NCBI GenBank assembly: GCA_050303615.1
Contig: JBNLCC010000129.1
Span: 28,483 to 92,482 of the forward strand
Source of the DNA: CAZDXJ01 sp050303615
GTDB taxonomy: Bacteria; Pseudomonadota; Gammaproteobacteria; Methylococcales; Methylomonadaceae
DNA length: 64,000 nt
Direction: 5' to 3'
The first letter of the stretch is position 1. Every line of letters starts with the position of its first letter. The notes under the pieces are model-generated. The model saw only the letters and a list, made by a program, of their open reading frames with translations, ran no database searches and was not told where the DNA came from. Below, piece by piece: positions 24,169 through 35,100 of the stretch. The position numbers and the translations under genes are program-made.

Positions 24169-25406
24169 GGTATCACCACATGGTTACTGTTTCCGGATTC
24201 TCTGAAAAATCACTCGATCTATGTCGCTATTTGTGCATTGTTGCGGCCATCGCGGCTCCTATATCCACAGCAGTAACCAGCATTGCGACTGTCGCATTGC
24301 TGGTCTTTTGGTTGATCTCAGGCCTGGCTTTTTATTCAATTCAGCGTTCCTGGCAGCAACCGTTAGGAAAAATGATCGTGTTATTTGCTATATGGCTCAT
24401 CATTGGCACGCTTTATTCCGGAACCGATTGGCATACCTGTTTGACTACCTTGTCAAGCTGGAAAAAATTGTTTTTTGTCTTTTTATTGTTGGGAATTTTT
24501 TATCAAGACGAATGGCAAAAACGTTTTGTTCATGTGTATGTCATTGCTATGTCCATTGCCGCGCTCATTGCGTTGTCGTTATATGCTTTGGATCTGATTG
24601 TCAGGCCCGGCAATGGCGGTGGCCCCGGTATTTTTATGACCAACCACGCTAGTCAAAGCATGGCATTTACGGCAGCCCTGCTGTGCTGTATTGTCTTGCT
24701 TCATGAAACCCGAAATAGCCGACTGAAATATTGGCTCTGGGCAGCCATTGCTTTATTTCTATTCAATATTTTTTTCATAAGCACGGCGAGAAGCGGCTAC
24801 TTAGCCGTTCCGGTAGCAGCCAGTTTTGCCTTCGGGACTATCTATGGATTTCGCAGACTGCCCGCTATCGCAGCATTTGCGGCTGTTGCCTTACTCGCCT
24901 TCGGCCTTACTTCGAATACGCTACAAGAGCGTATTAAACGCGCTTTGGACGAACAGGCGAATTACCAGACCAGCAGCGAAGAAACATCAGTAGGCATTCG
25001 TGTTATTTTTTACAAGAACACCCTAGAATTAATCAAAGAAAAGCCCTGGTTTGGTTACGGCACTTCGTCGTTCAAGTCCGTCTATGGCCCGCTAGCAGCG
25101 AGTAAAAGCCAAGACTGGCGTGGCGGAGCCACAACAGACCCCCACAATCAATATTTGTTCGTTTGGCTGGAAAACGGCCTGGTCGGGCTGTTACTATTTC
25201 TTGCTTACATTTATATCGGCATACGCCAAGGCCTTAACAATAAACCTTATGGGGCGATTGCTGCCAGTTTTCTGGTTGCTATTGCAACTTCAAGTCTCTT
25301 TAATTCCCACTTTAAAACCTTCGCCGAAGGCTATTTATTAGCGTTTTTTCTTGGTGCGTTGCTGACTCGGCCAACCCAAATAAAAAGCCTTAACGAGAAC
25401 TCGTAG
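24159..25406 (+). CDS. O-antigen ligase / polymerase family (WaaL-like) membrane protein
   Basis: The 415-residue protein has about 10-12 hydrophobic helices and a large periplasmic loop late in the sequence. FFISTARSGYLAVPVA near 202-217 carries the conserved Arg of the Wzy_C/WaaL family, and LIKEKPWFGYGTSSFKSVY near 287-305 is the typical loop, followed by TTDPHNQYLFVWLENG with its H-N motif. These enzymes attach or polymerise O-chains on the periplasmic face of the inner membrane. The start overlaps the GT25 gene; a later in-frame ATG at 24180 is possible. Ligase and polymerase cannot be told apart from sequence alone. Confidence 0.85.
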   Translation: MAIRYHHMVTVSGFSEKSLDLCRYLCIVAAIAAPISTAVTSIATVALLVFWLISGLAFYSIQRSWQQPLGKMIVLFAIWLIIGTLYSGTDWHTCLTTLSSWKKLFFVFLLLGIFYQDEWQKRFVHVYVIAMSIAALIALSLYALDLIVRPGNGGGPGIFMTNHASQSMAFTAALLCCIVLLHETRNSRLKYWLWAAIALFLFNIFFISTARSGYLAVPVAASFAFGTIYGFRRLPAIAAFAAVALLAFGLTSNTLQERIKRALDEQANYQTSSEETSVGIRVIFYKNTLELIKEKPWFGYGTSSFKSVYGPLAASKSQDWRGGATTDPHNQYLFVWLENGLVGLLLFLAYIYIGIRQGLNNKPYGAIAASFLVAIATSSLFNSHFKTFAEGYLLAFFLGALLTRPTQIKSLNENS

Positions 25407-25645
25407 GATTTCCAGTTGACTCTGGACAAGCAAACCTAAAAACCTAAGCGATTACTGAAGGAGAGTTGGAATGATGCCAACGATTAACAAGTAGCTCTCC
25501 CGATCAGCGCAGTCGTCGCTTTGCTTTGCCCTAACTTTTGCATTCGTGCTGTCGTTATCAAAGCTTCCTCTTTGGAGCGAGCCAGTAAGACAGCCTCTAG
25601 GATTGATGCCCGGATATTTGACAACGCTGAAATTCAAATGTATAT

Positions 25646-25672
25646 TTGAAAACATTATTTTAAATATATATT
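25646..25672 (+). promoter_or_regulatory. A+T-rich candidate promoter/operator of the efflux operon
   Basis: TTGAAA and TATATT lie 15 nt apart just ahead of the TetR gene, within a stretch that also contains an ATATTT...AAATAT inverted repeat. Autorepression by the TetR protein at this site would be usual for the family. The short spacer makes the exact boxes uncertain. Confidence 0.35.
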
Positions 25673-25686
25673 AGAAAATAGTCTTC

Positions 25687-26340
25687 ATGCCAGTCCTTAA
25701 TAAAAAACCGGGCAAAACCCGAATGCGCTTGCTGATCACAGCCAGCCGCATTTTCGCTGAGAAAGGTTTCCAGGAAACGACCATCGCTGAAATCTGCGAA
25801 CACGCGAAAACCAACATCGCCTCCGTTAATTATCATTTTGGTGACAAGGAAAACCTGTATCTGGAGTCCTGGCGGTATGCTTTCAATAATGAACTGACGA
25901 CTTATCCCCCGGACGGTGGAGTCGCCGCCGATGCCTCTGCGGAACAAAGGCTTGCCGGCCGAATCAGATCGTTGATTGCCCGCATAGCTGACGATCAATC
26001 TCATTCTTTCGCGATCATCAACAAGGAAATGGCGCAACCCACCCGATTGCTGCCTGAAATACTGGAAAAGGAAATCGAGCCGCAACGCCGGTTAATGCAG
26101 GTTTTGATCCGCGAATGCCTGGGACCTGGTGCATCGGACGAACAAATGTTGTTCTGCCACGCCAGCATCATCGGTCAATGCTTCCATCTTTTGAAAATGA
26201 AACATTTGCAAACCTGTGGTCAAATCCCTATTAAACTTCCCGATATGACGGACGCGGCCGCCTTCGCCGAGCATGTGGTGCAATTTTCGCTGGCCGGCAT
26301 TCAAGCTGTTCGAAGACAGCTTGAGTCGGGAGGGCCATGA
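25687..26340 (+). CDS. TetR-family repressor (CecR/YbiH-like)
   Basis: The 217-residue regulator starts with a TetR helix-turn-helix: TRMRLLITASRIFAEKGF at about 11-28 and TIAEICEHAKTNIASVNYHF at about 32-51, with the recognition helix in the second stretch. The C-terminal half (CLGPGASDEQMLFCHASIIG, then CFHLLKMKH) has the DUF1956-type ligand domain of the CecR/YbiH group. It heads a four-gene operon with a tripartite efflux pump, overlapping the next gene by 4 nt (ATGA), so it most likely represses its own operon until a toxic ligand binds. The ligand is unknown. Confidence 0.85.
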   Translation: MPVLNKKPGKTRMRLLITASRIFAEKGFQETTIAEICEHAKTNIASVNYHFGDKENLYLESWRYAFNNELTTYPPDGGVAADASAEQRLAGRIRSLIARIADDQSHSFAIINKEMAQPTRLLPEILEKEIEPQRRLMQVLIRECLGPGASDEQMLFCHASIIGQCFHLLKMKHLQTCGQIPIKLPDMTDAAAFAEHVVQFSLAGIQAVRRQLESGGP

Positions 26341-27755
26341 TGAAACCGAAAACGGTGCTGCAGACCCGCAACTGGCTGTTGCTGATCACACTGGGCTTGA
26401 TTACGGCTTGCAGCGTTGCACCCCGGCCATTCGAAGCGCCGGTCAATCCGCCTGCCGCTTTTTCTCAAACCGGCGAGGCCGAGGTGCCGGACAGGTGGTG
26501 GCTGAGTTTTAACGACACGCAGCTCAACCGGCTGATCGATATCGCCTTGCAGCAGAACCTGGATTTGCGCGCCGTCTTCAATCGTCTGGAGCAAGCCACA
26601 GCCATCGCCAGAAAAGCCGGTTCCGAGTTGATTCCGCAAGTATCCGGCAATTCCGGCATCGGCAGGATCATTAGGAACCCGGCGGACGGACAGCGCACCA
26701 ATACCGACAGTTTCAGCCTGGGTTTGGCTGCCAGCTACGAACTGGATCTATGGGGACGGATACGCGCCGGGATGCAAGCGGCCGAACTGGACGCGGCGGC
26801 GGCGAGCTTGGATATACAAACCGCGGCGATTGCCTTGACCGCCGAAATCGCCAGCGCCTGGTATCGTTTGATTGAGCAAAACGAGCAATTGGAACTGCTG
26901 AACCAGCAAATCGCAACCAACAGCCAAAACGTCGATATCGTGGCGGCCCGGTTCCGCGGCGGTCAAGCGACGGTAGCCGACTTGTTCCAACAAACCCAGG
27001 TGCTGGAAGCGGCCAGAAGCAATAAATATACCGTGATCGCCACTATCGAAGTAGTAAAAAACCAGCTGGCGGTGCTGACCGGTCAGCCTCCGGGTTCGAT
27101 AGCAACTGATAGCGCCTTACAATTTCCGATACTTCCTGCATTTCCCGCCACCGGACTGACCAGCGAGCTGATTCGGCGCCGGCCGGATATCCTCAGTGCC
27201 TATAAACGCCTCCAGGCCGCCGACCTGCGCGTCGCTGCGGCGATAGCCGACCGTTTTCCGAAAATCAGTCTGTCGGGAAGTATCGATACCGAGGCGCCGG
27301 ATTTGCAGGATTTTTTCAACAACTGGATGGCGACATTGGCCGGCAATCTCGTGATTCCATTGATCGACGGCGGCCGCCGGGTTGCCGAAGTCGACCGCAC
27401 CCGGGCGGCTACCGAGGAAGCGTTGAACTTTTACGGCCAACAGATTCTGCTGTCGCTCGAAGAGGTGGAAAACGCCCTGATCCAGGAAAATCAGCAAAAC
27501 AAGCGATTGCAAAGCCTGCATAAACAACTGCGTTATCTGGACCAGGCCAACGACCAGATAAGAATGCGTTATATCTACGGTGCAATGGATTTTCTGCGGG
27601 TACTGACTTCGCTAGTTAGCCAACAAAGCCTGCAGCGATCGGTCATTCAAGCGGAACGGGAATTGATCGATTTCAGAATCAATCTATACCGGTCTTTAGC
27701 GGGCGGTTGGACGCTCGTACAACACGCCAATCGCGAGAGTCAAACGGATGGTTAA
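26337..27755 (+). CDS. Outer-membrane efflux lipoprotein (NodT/OprM family)
   Basis: The 472-residue protein has a lipoprotein signal ending LGLITACS, so Cys22 would be lipidated, then PDRWWLSFNDTQLNRLI, the classic start of NodT-type channels. Two repeats of coiled-coil hairpins follow: YELDLWGRIRAG near 138-149 with Q-R-R-E-like helices, and LTSELIRRRPDILSAYKRL near 276-294. Such trimers form the outer-membrane duct of RND pumps. It overlaps the adaptor gene by 8 nt, and the next two genes complete the pump. Confidence 0.9.
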   Translation: MMKPKTVLQTRNWLLLITLGLITACSVAPRPFEAPVNPPAAFSQTGEAEVPDRWWLSFNDTQLNRLIDIALQQNLDLRAVFNRLEQATAIARKAGSELIPQVSGNSGIGRIIRNPADGQRTNTDSFSLGLAASYELDLWGRIRAGMQAAELDAAAASLDIQTAAIALTAEIASAWYRLIEQNEQLELLNQQIATNSQNVDIVAARFRGGQATVADLFQQTQVLEAARSNKYTVIATIEVVKNQLAVLTGQPPGSIATDSALQFPILPAFPATGLTSELIRRRPDILSAYKRLQAADLRVAAAIADRFPKISLSGSIDTEAPDLQDFFNNWMATLAGNLVIPLIDGGRRVAEVDRTRAATEEALNFYGQQILLSLEEVENALIQENQQNKRLQSLHKQLRYLDQANDQIRMRYIYGAMDFLRVLTSLVSQQSLQRSVIQAERELIDFRINLYRSLAGGWTLVQHANRESQTDG

Positions 27756-28959
27756 TTTGAGCAAGGCACTGCGCCCATTACTGGCACCTTTAGTGATCAT
27801 TCTGGTTGCGGGGGGCTTGTCGTATTACTGGCTTAGCAATAAACCCCGGGCCAGCCGAAAACCCGTGCAAGCACCGCCTCCTCTGGTCGAGGTCGTCGAA
27901 CCGCAAATCCTGGATTACCAAACAGCGGTGTTTGCGATGGGCAATGTGATTGCGTCGCAAAGCGTCAACCTTAACTCGAGGGTGAGCGGCATGGTGATTT
28001 CCGTCAGCGAAAATTTCATCGAGGGTGGCCTGTTGAAAAAGGGCGAACAAATCGTCCAGATTGATCCAACCGACTTTGAACTGGCTGTCCGGCAACGAAA
28101 AAGTGATTTGGCCAGGGCCGAATTCGATCTGAAAATGGAAATGGGACAACAAGCTATTGCCCGGCGCGAATTCGAACTGCTTGGCAGCGACCTGGGCGAA
28201 CAGGCTAAGGAACTGGTTCTGCGCAAGCCTCATCTCAGTGCTGCCAGAGCGTCGCTGGATGCGGCTAAAGCGGCCCTGGAACAGGCGGAACTGGATTTGA
28301 GTCGGACCAAACCGGTCGCGCCTTTCAACGCCATCGTCACGGCCCGCAATGCCAATATCGGCTCATGGATTTCCACTTTTTCGACCGGCACCCCATTGGT
28401 TAAACTGGTGGCCACGGATACCTTCTGGATCGATGTGTCGCTGCCGATGGATAAACTTCGCTGGATTGACATTCCCGGCATCAATTCGGAGCAAGGGTCG
28501 CCGGTCAAAATTACCTATGAGCAGGCGTGGGGTCCCGAAGCTTACCGAACGGGTACCGTCAAACGCTTGAAAGCCGAAGTCGAAGAGCAAGGACGCATGG
28601 CCAAACTGATTGTCGAGGTCAATGACCCGCTCAGCCGGCAACCCGACAATGCAAATGCGCCGCCGCTGATGCTGGGTACGCTGGTACGTGTCGAAATTGC
28701 CGGCAAAACCCTGCATAATGTGATCCGGCTGCCGGAGGAGACACTACATGACGGCAACACGCTTTGGCTGATGAGCGAGCGGCAAACGCTGGACATGATT
28801 GAAGCCCTCCCGGTCTGGTCCGAGCAACGGCAAATCTTCTTGAGCGGGGAGCAGCTACCGGCCAATGCCCGGGTTATCTCCAGCGATATTGCCACACCGG
28901 TCAACGGCATGCGTATTCGAGTGAATGACCTCACAACCGCCACCTCTACTTATAAATAG
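27748..28959 (+). CDS. RND efflux periplasmic adaptor (membrane fusion protein)
   Basis: The 403-residue protein has one N-terminal membrane helix (LLAPLVIILVAGGLSYYWL) as anchor. A lipoyl half (NVIASQSVNLNSRVSGMVI) and a short coiled-coil hairpin follow (about 115-170), then the second lipoyl half KPVAPFNAIVTARNANIGSW and a beta-barrel (FWIDVSLPMDKLRW). It links the inner-membrane RND permease to the outer-membrane channel. The gene overlaps its upstream neighbour by 8 nt, and the permease ATG follows after 4 nt. Confidence 0.9.
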   Translation: MVNLSKALRPLLAPLVIILVAGGLSYYWLSNKPRASRKPVQAPPPLVEVVEPQILDYQTAVFAMGNVIASQSVNLNSRVSGMVISVSENFIEGGLLKKGEQIVQIDPTDFELAVRQRKSDLARAEFDLKMEMGQQAIARREFELLGSDLGEQAKELVLRKPHLSAARASLDAAKAALEQAELDLSRTKPVAPFNAIVTARNANIGSWISTFSTGTPLVKLVATDTFWIDVSLPMDKLRWIDIPGINSEQGSPVKITYEQAWGPEAYRTGTVKRLKAEVEEQGRMAKLIVEVNDPLSRQPDNANAPPLMLGTLVRVEIAGKTLHNVIRLPEETLHDGNTLWLMSERQTLDMIEALPVWSEQRQIFLSGEQLPANARVISSDIATPVNGMRIRVNDLTTATSTYK

Positions 28960-28963
28960 CCTC

Positions 28964-31900
28964 ATGGAACAGACACCCGATATTGCTGAAAAAGGCCCCG
29001 TCGCCTGGATGGCCGGGCATTCGGTCGCAGCCAATCTGGTCATGCTGGCCTGCATTATCGGCGGCCTGTTGTTTTTGAACAATATCCGGCAGGAGGTGTT
29101 TCCGGAATTTGAAATCGATGTGGTCAACGTCCGCGTGGTTTACCCCGGTGCCAGCCCGGAAGAAGTCGAAAGCGGCATTATTTTGGCTATCGAGGATGCC
29201 GTTTCCGGTTTGGAAGGCATCGACGAAATCAATTCCTCGGCAAAGGAAGGTATCGGCACCGTGACCATCGAGGCCTTGAGCGGCACCGACATGCAACGCC
29301 TGACCCAAGATATTCAGAAAGAGGTGGACCGGATCACGACCTTTCCCGAAGACGCCGAAAAACCGCAGGTGACAGTCGCGGCACGTAAACGTCAGGTGGT
29401 TTCGCTGGTGCTATACGGTGATGCCAAAGAACATGTGCTGCATGAATTGGCTGAACAATTCCGGGACCGGCTGCTGCAAGATCCGGGTATTACCCAGGTC
29501 GATCTGGCCGGCGTCAAACCGCTGGAAATCGGTATCGAAATCGCCCAGGAAAACCTTCGCCGCTATCGCTTGTCGTTGGGACAAATTGCCCAGCGCATTA
29601 CCGATGCCAGCATCGATCTGCCCGGCGGCAGTATCAAAACCGGCAGCGGCGAAATCCTGATCCGGATGAAGGAACGCCGCGATCGCGGGCGGGAATTCGC
29701 CCGCCTGCCGATCATCACGACCGCGGACGGCAGCCGGGTTTTGCTGGGTGATATCGCGACCATCACTGATGGCTACGACGAGAGCGATTACTATGCGATC
29801 TATAACGGCAAACCGGCGGTCATGGTGCAGGTTTACAGTGTCGGACAGCAAACGCCGATACAGGTGTCCGATACGCTAAAACGTTACCTAGAGCAAGCCA
29901 GGCTGGAATTACCCGAGGGCATTTCCGCTGAAATTCGCCGCGATACGTCGGAAGAGTACCGGCAACGGATCGACCTGTTGCTACGCAATAGCGCCATGGG
30001 CCTGACCCTGGTTTTCATCACGCTGGCCCTGTTTCTGGAATTGCGCTTGGCTTTCTGGGTCATGATGGGGATTCCGATCGCGTTTCTCGGTTCTTTTTTG
30101 ATTTTGCCCGCTATCGGGGTCACATTGAACATGATTTCGTTGTTCGCGTTTATCATCGCGCTCGGCATCGTCGTCGATGATGCGATCGTCATTGGCGAAA
30201 ACATTTACCATTACCGCCAGGAAGGCTTACCGCCGATGCAGGCTGCGATTAAAGGGGCGAGGGAAATGGCAATGCCGGTCACGTTCAGTATTCTGACTAA
30301 TATTGCCACGTTCATGCCGCTGTTGTTTATTCCGGGTGTCACCGGTAAGATTTTTTTCATGATACCGCTGGTAGTAATCACTGTGTTTCTGTTATCGTTG
30401 GCGGAAAGCCTGTTTGTGCTGCCTAATCACCTCGGCCATTTGCAACGGCTGAAGCGGCACGGGACGCAAGCCTGGATTCACCATTATCAGCAACGGTTCA
30501 GCCACAGTTTCAGGTACTGGGTACAGCGCCGCTATGGACCGTTTCTGGACTGGGTTCTGAAACACCGCTACCTGACCGTCGTCGCAGCCTTTTCGCTGCT
30601 GATAGCGACGCTGTCCTACGCTTTAAGCGGCCGCATGGGAATGACCCTGTTTCCTAAAACCGAAGCCGATTACGCGCAGGTTACTCTGGTACTGCCTTTC
30701 GGTACACCGATCGAGAAGACCGAGGCCGTTGCCCGGCACCTGATCGCGACCGCGCGCAGGGTGGCCGATAAAATGCCGCAAGGAAACGAGTTGCTTAAGG
30801 GGGTTTTCGCGGAAATAGGCACCACCGATCATCAACAGACGGTGGGCAGTCATCTCGCGTCTATCCGAGCCTATCTGGCGCCACCCGAGATTCGTGAAAA
30901 AATCATGAATACCGACGAGTTTACTCAGCTTTGGCGCGAGGCGGCCGGTGAGATAGCCGGGCTCGATTCGATCTTGTTCGAATCCGATGCCGGCGGTCCG
31001 GGTTCCGGTTCCGCCATTACCATTGAGCTGAATCATCGTAATATCGGCATTTTGGAAGAGGCCGGCAGGCAACTCGCCGATGCATTGCGCGCCTATCCGA
31101 TGGTCAACGATGTCGACGACGGCGCTAGTGTCGGTAAGGAACAGCTGGATTTCAAATTACGTCCTGAAGGCAAGAGCTTGGGGTTGACTGCCCAAAATGT
31201 CGCGCGCCAGGTGCGTAACGCCTTTTACGGAGCCGAAGTATTGCGCCAGCAGCGCGGCCGCAATGAAATCAAAGTGATGGTTAGATTGCCCGAGCAGGAA
31301 CGGGTTTCAAGAAAGCATATCGAAGCGCTGATGTTGTGGACACCCGCCGGCAAGGAAATTCCACTGGGCGAAGCGGTACAAATAGAGTCGGGCCGTGCTT
31401 ATACCGAAATCAACCGGCGCAACGGCCGGCGCAATGTCCAGGTCAAGTCGGGTGTAACGCCGCGCAGCAAAGCAGGAGAAATTCTGAACGATTTGCAAGC
31501 CTCTGAATTACCCAGGCTGATGCGGGAATTTCCCGGTTTACGCTATAGTTTTCAGGGCAGGCAGGCGGAAATGGCGGAGAGCCTCGGCACCCTTAAAATC
31601 AGTTTCGTATTCGCTATTCTGGCGATATATACGATGCTGGCCATCCCTTTTAAGAGTTATATTCTGCCCTTTATTGTCATCGTCAGCATTCCTTTCGGCA
31701 TCATCGGCGCCATCTTCGGGCATTTACTGATGGGCTTCGATTTAAGCGTCTTGAGCATGCTCGGTATCGTCGCGTTGTCTGGCATTGTCGTCAACGACTC
31801 GCTGGTTCTGATCAACTATGCCAACGAATTGCGATTGACTACCCGCAAAACCCCGAGCCAAGTGATCAAAATGGCCAGTATTCAGCGTTTCCGGCCAATC

Positions 31901-32125
31901 CTGCTGACCACACTAACCACTTTCTGCGGTTTGATGCCGATGATTCTGGAAACGTCCAGACAGGCCAGAATATTGGTCCCAATGGCAATTTCCATCGGCT
32001 TTGGCATATTGTTCGCTACGCTGATTACGTTGATCCTGATTCCGGCGCTATATCTGGTTGTCGACGATGTCCGCCGCTTATGGCATCGCAGGCGGACATC
32101 GGAACAGATTGCTGAATTGGAATGA
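28964..32125 (+). CDS. RND efflux permease (HAE family)
   Basis: The start at 28964 gives 1053 residues, the usual length; an upstream in-frame codon would overlap the adaptor. The chain has the 12-helix RND layout with two large periplasmic loops: MAGHSVAANLVMLACIIGG as helix 1, and in helix 4 ALGIVVDDAIVIGENIYHYR near 399-418 with the Asp-Asp proton relay of the HAE (drug and organic efflux) branch. The second half repeats the fold (LSMLGIVALSGIVVNDSLVL). It expels hydrophobic compounds by proton antiport. Nothing in the sequence fixes the substrate; the TetR operon suggests induction by a toxic small molecule. Confidence 0.9.
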   Translation: MEQTPDIAEKGPVAWMAGHSVAANLVMLACIIGGLLFLNNIRQEVFPEFEIDVVNVRVVYPGASPEEVESGIILAIEDAVSGLEGIDEINSSAKEGIGTVTIEALSGTDMQRLTQDIQKEVDRITTFPEDAEKPQVTVAARKRQVVSLVLYGDAKEHVLHELAEQFRDRLLQDPGITQVDLAGVKPLEIGIEIAQENLRRYRLSLGQIAQRITDASIDLPGGSIKTGSGEILIRMKERRDRGREFARLPIITTADGSRVLLGDIATITDGYDESDYYAIYNGKPAVMVQVYSVGQQTPIQVSDTLKRYLEQARLELPEGISAEIRRDTSEEYRQRIDLLLRNSAMGLTLVFITLALFLELRLAFWVMMGIPIAFLGSFLILPAIGVTLNMISLFAFIIALGIVVDDAIVIGENIYHYRQEGLPPMQAAIKGAREMAMPVTFSILTNIATFMPLLFIPGVTGKIFFMIPLVVITVFLLSLAESLFVLPNHLGHLQRLKRHGTQAWIHHYQQRFSHSFRYWVQRRYGPFLDWVLKHRYLTVVAAFSLLIATLSYALSGRMGMTLFPKTEADYAQVTLVLPFGTPIEKTEAVARHLIATARRVADKMPQGNELLKGVFAEIGTTDHQQTVGSHLASIRAYLAPPEIREKIMNTDEFTQLWREAAGEIAGLDSILFESDAGGPGSGSAITIELNHRNIGILEEAGRQLADALRAYPMVNDVDDGASVGKEQLDFKLRPEGKSLGLTAQNVARQVRNAFYGAEVLRQQRGRNEIKVMVRLPEQERVSRKHIEALMLWTPAGKEIPLGEAVQIESGRAYTEINRRNGRRNVQVKSGVTPRSKAGEILNDLQASELPRLMREFPGLRYSFQGRQAEMAESLGTLKISFVFAILAIYTMLAIPFKSYILPFIVIVSIPFGIIGAIFGHLLMGFDLSVLSMLGIVALSGIVVNDSLVLINYANELRLTTRKTPSQVIKMASIQRFRPILLTTLTTFCGLMPMILETSRQARILVPMAISIGFGILFATLITLILIPALYLVVDDVRRLWHRRRTSEQIAELE

Positions 32126-32177
32126 CCTGATTCATTGTCCGAACCCAGCAGGATAGAGGCACTCTTTTCAATATAGA

Positions 32178-35100
32178 TTAAGCAATATTGATGCGCACCG
32201 TCTTGCGATCGGATGGTTTTCCTGTTTTGAATCGGCCGAACTTTAATAAAATCCCCGGCAATAGCAGCAAATTAAGTATTGTCGACGAGGCTAGGCCGCC
32301 GATGATAATGGCGGCCATCGGCCCCATGATTTCCCTGCCGGGGTTGTCGCTATTGAAGGCGATGGGAAACATGGCCAATGCGGTAACCAGCGCGGTCATC
32401 AAAATTGACGGCAGGCGCTCCTGGGCGCCCTGCAGCATGGTGACGCTATTCCAGGGCTTGCCGTCTATTTCCACCAGGTGTTGATAGTGGGACAGCAGCA
32501 TAATGCTGTTGCGCACCGTGATGCCGAACAAAGTGACAAAGCCCACCACCGAACCTACCGATAATGTCGCTCCGGTAAGGATGACCGCCATGATGCCGCC
32601 GACCAGGGCAAACGGTAAATTGACCAGCGTCAACAGCATATGCCGCAGGTTGCCGATGGCGATATAGATGAATATCAATACGCCGGCACCTGCTAATAAT
32701 GAATGCAGAATCAATTGTTCCCGGGCCTGAGCCTGTTCCACGCCGGCCCCTGTGAATTCGGGATACATGTTGGCGGTAAACGGCACATCAGTGAAAACAC
32801 GGGATTTTAATTCGTCCATAAACGACTGCAAATCCCTGCCGACAACGCTGCAAGTGACCGTCTGCTTCCTTTGCGCGCCTTGGTGCAGGATGTTATAGCG
32901 GCCTTCGGTATGATAAATTTCGGTGACCTGCTTTAAAGGGATCAACTGACCGTCTTTGTTTTTAAGCGGTATCTCGCCGATGAGTTCCGGCTTTTTTGTT
33001 AACTCCGGTTTCAGCACCACGTCAATATCGTAGACCCGGTTGCCCTCGATATTGTTACCGACGGTGTACCCGGTATAAGCGGTCTGCAAAGCGGTAAGCA
33101 CTTGGCCCGGTTGTAGTCCCCAATAGGCCAGCTGATCCGGTTTTAGATGTACCTGCAGTAGCTGTGTCCCGGGCGGGGAACGCAATTGGACGTCCTTTGC
33201 GCCGTCAATGCGGCGTATGATTTGCGCAACGGCCAGAGCTTTATTGTCCAGCGCGGTCAGATCATTACCGTAAATATTGACTACTACCGGGGATGTGTAA
33301 CCGGATATTGTTTCGTCGATCCGTTCGGTCAGGAAAGTATTCGCTTCGTACAGAATACCGGGGAATGCATCCAGAATTTTTCTCAATGCAATCAACACCT
33401 GCTGTTGCGCAGCGCCGGACATCGGTTGCAACCGGACCTCATACTCGCTGTAATGGCTGCCATAGGTATCGGCGCCACGTTCCGCTCTGCCGGCCCATTG
33501 TGAAACCGACTGCACGCCGGGGATTTGCAGGATTTGTTCGGTAATCCTGCTGCCGATTCTAATTGATTCCTGCAGTGAAGTACCGGGTATGCTGGTAGTA
33601 TGCACGATGTAGTGGCCTTCGCGCAATTCGGGTAAAAATTTACTGCCCAGGCCGAACGCGGCGCCAATGCCGACTATGCACACCAGGGCACAACTGCCCG
33701 CCACGACTTTAAAATGACTGGAAACCATTTTCAGCAAGCGGCTGTAATGTGGTTTTATGTATCTGATCAGCGGCGGGTCCTGATCCTTAATCGGCCGGTT
33801 GCCCAACAGTAGATAGCAGAGCGCCGGCGTCAGGGTCAAAGCCGTCAGCAGGGACATCAAGATGGCGAGGATATAGGAATAGCCCAGCGGCGCAAATAAA
33901 CGTCCGGCAACACCGCTGAGAGTCAATAAGGGGACGAAGACCAGGGCGACGATAAAACTGGCATAAACGACTGAGCTGCGTACTTCCATCGACGCGTCAA
34001 AGACCACTTGTTCGATCGGCAAGGGCTGCTCCGCCGATTGGTTTTCCCGCAAACGGCGGAAAATATTTTCCGTGTCAATGATGGCGTCGTCAACGACTTC
34101 CCCCAATGCGATCGCCAATCCACCCAACACGATAATGTTCAGGTTCACCCCGGTTTGCAGCAGCACGATGATAGCGCTGATCAACGACAGCGGTATCGCA
34201 ACAGCGGAAATCAACGCACTGCGCAAATTGAACAAAAAGCCGTATAGCACCAGCAGGACAAACAAGCCGCCGATTAGTAAATGTCCGGACAGATTGGCTA
34301 TCGAGGTTTCAATATAATCGGCGGGGCGGAACAGATGGCTGTAGAAGCTGATGCCTTGTTTGGAAAAAATATTGTCGAACTCGGCAAGCGCCTGTTCCAC
34401 CGCCTTCGACACTGATAAGGTATTGGCGCCGTACTGGCCGATTACCATCATCACGATACCCGGCTTGCCTTCGATTTGCGCGGCGCTAATGGGAGAATCA
34501 GCGGCAAAACGGACGGTTGCGACGTCGCCCAGTGTGATATTGTTGCCGTGCCGGTAGCGCACGATGACTTTTTCCAACTGTCGCGGCGTTTGCGGTTGGC
34601 CGCTGATTTGAATGGTGAAGCGCTGATTGTCGTTCTCCAGAAAGCCGCCGCCTTGGATGTTCCCGCGAGCAGCTGCCGCCTCAATGACCTCGCCGATCGA
34701 CAGATTAAAACGTTGTAGTTGCAGGGGGTCGAACTGAATTTGCAACTGTTTAAGGTCACCGCCGAACACATTGACATCGGCGACACCGGGAACAGCTAAC
34801 AAACGGGGAGTGACGGTCCAATCAACCAGGCTGCGCAATTCCATCAATGTCTTGCTGTCCGAACTGAGACCGATAGTCAGTACCGTTGCCGATGAGGAGG
34901 AAAGCGGGACCGCGACCGGTGTTCCGATACCCGGCGGCAATCGTTGCGACAGACTGGAGAGCCTTTCGCTGATTAATTGACGGTTACGGTAAATATCGCT
35001 GTCCTCAGCAAAATTTGCGGTGACTACGGATAACCCTTGGATGGACTCGGAGCGCACCGTTTGCAGGCCGATCAGGCCGCCGACGGCCATTTCGATTTGC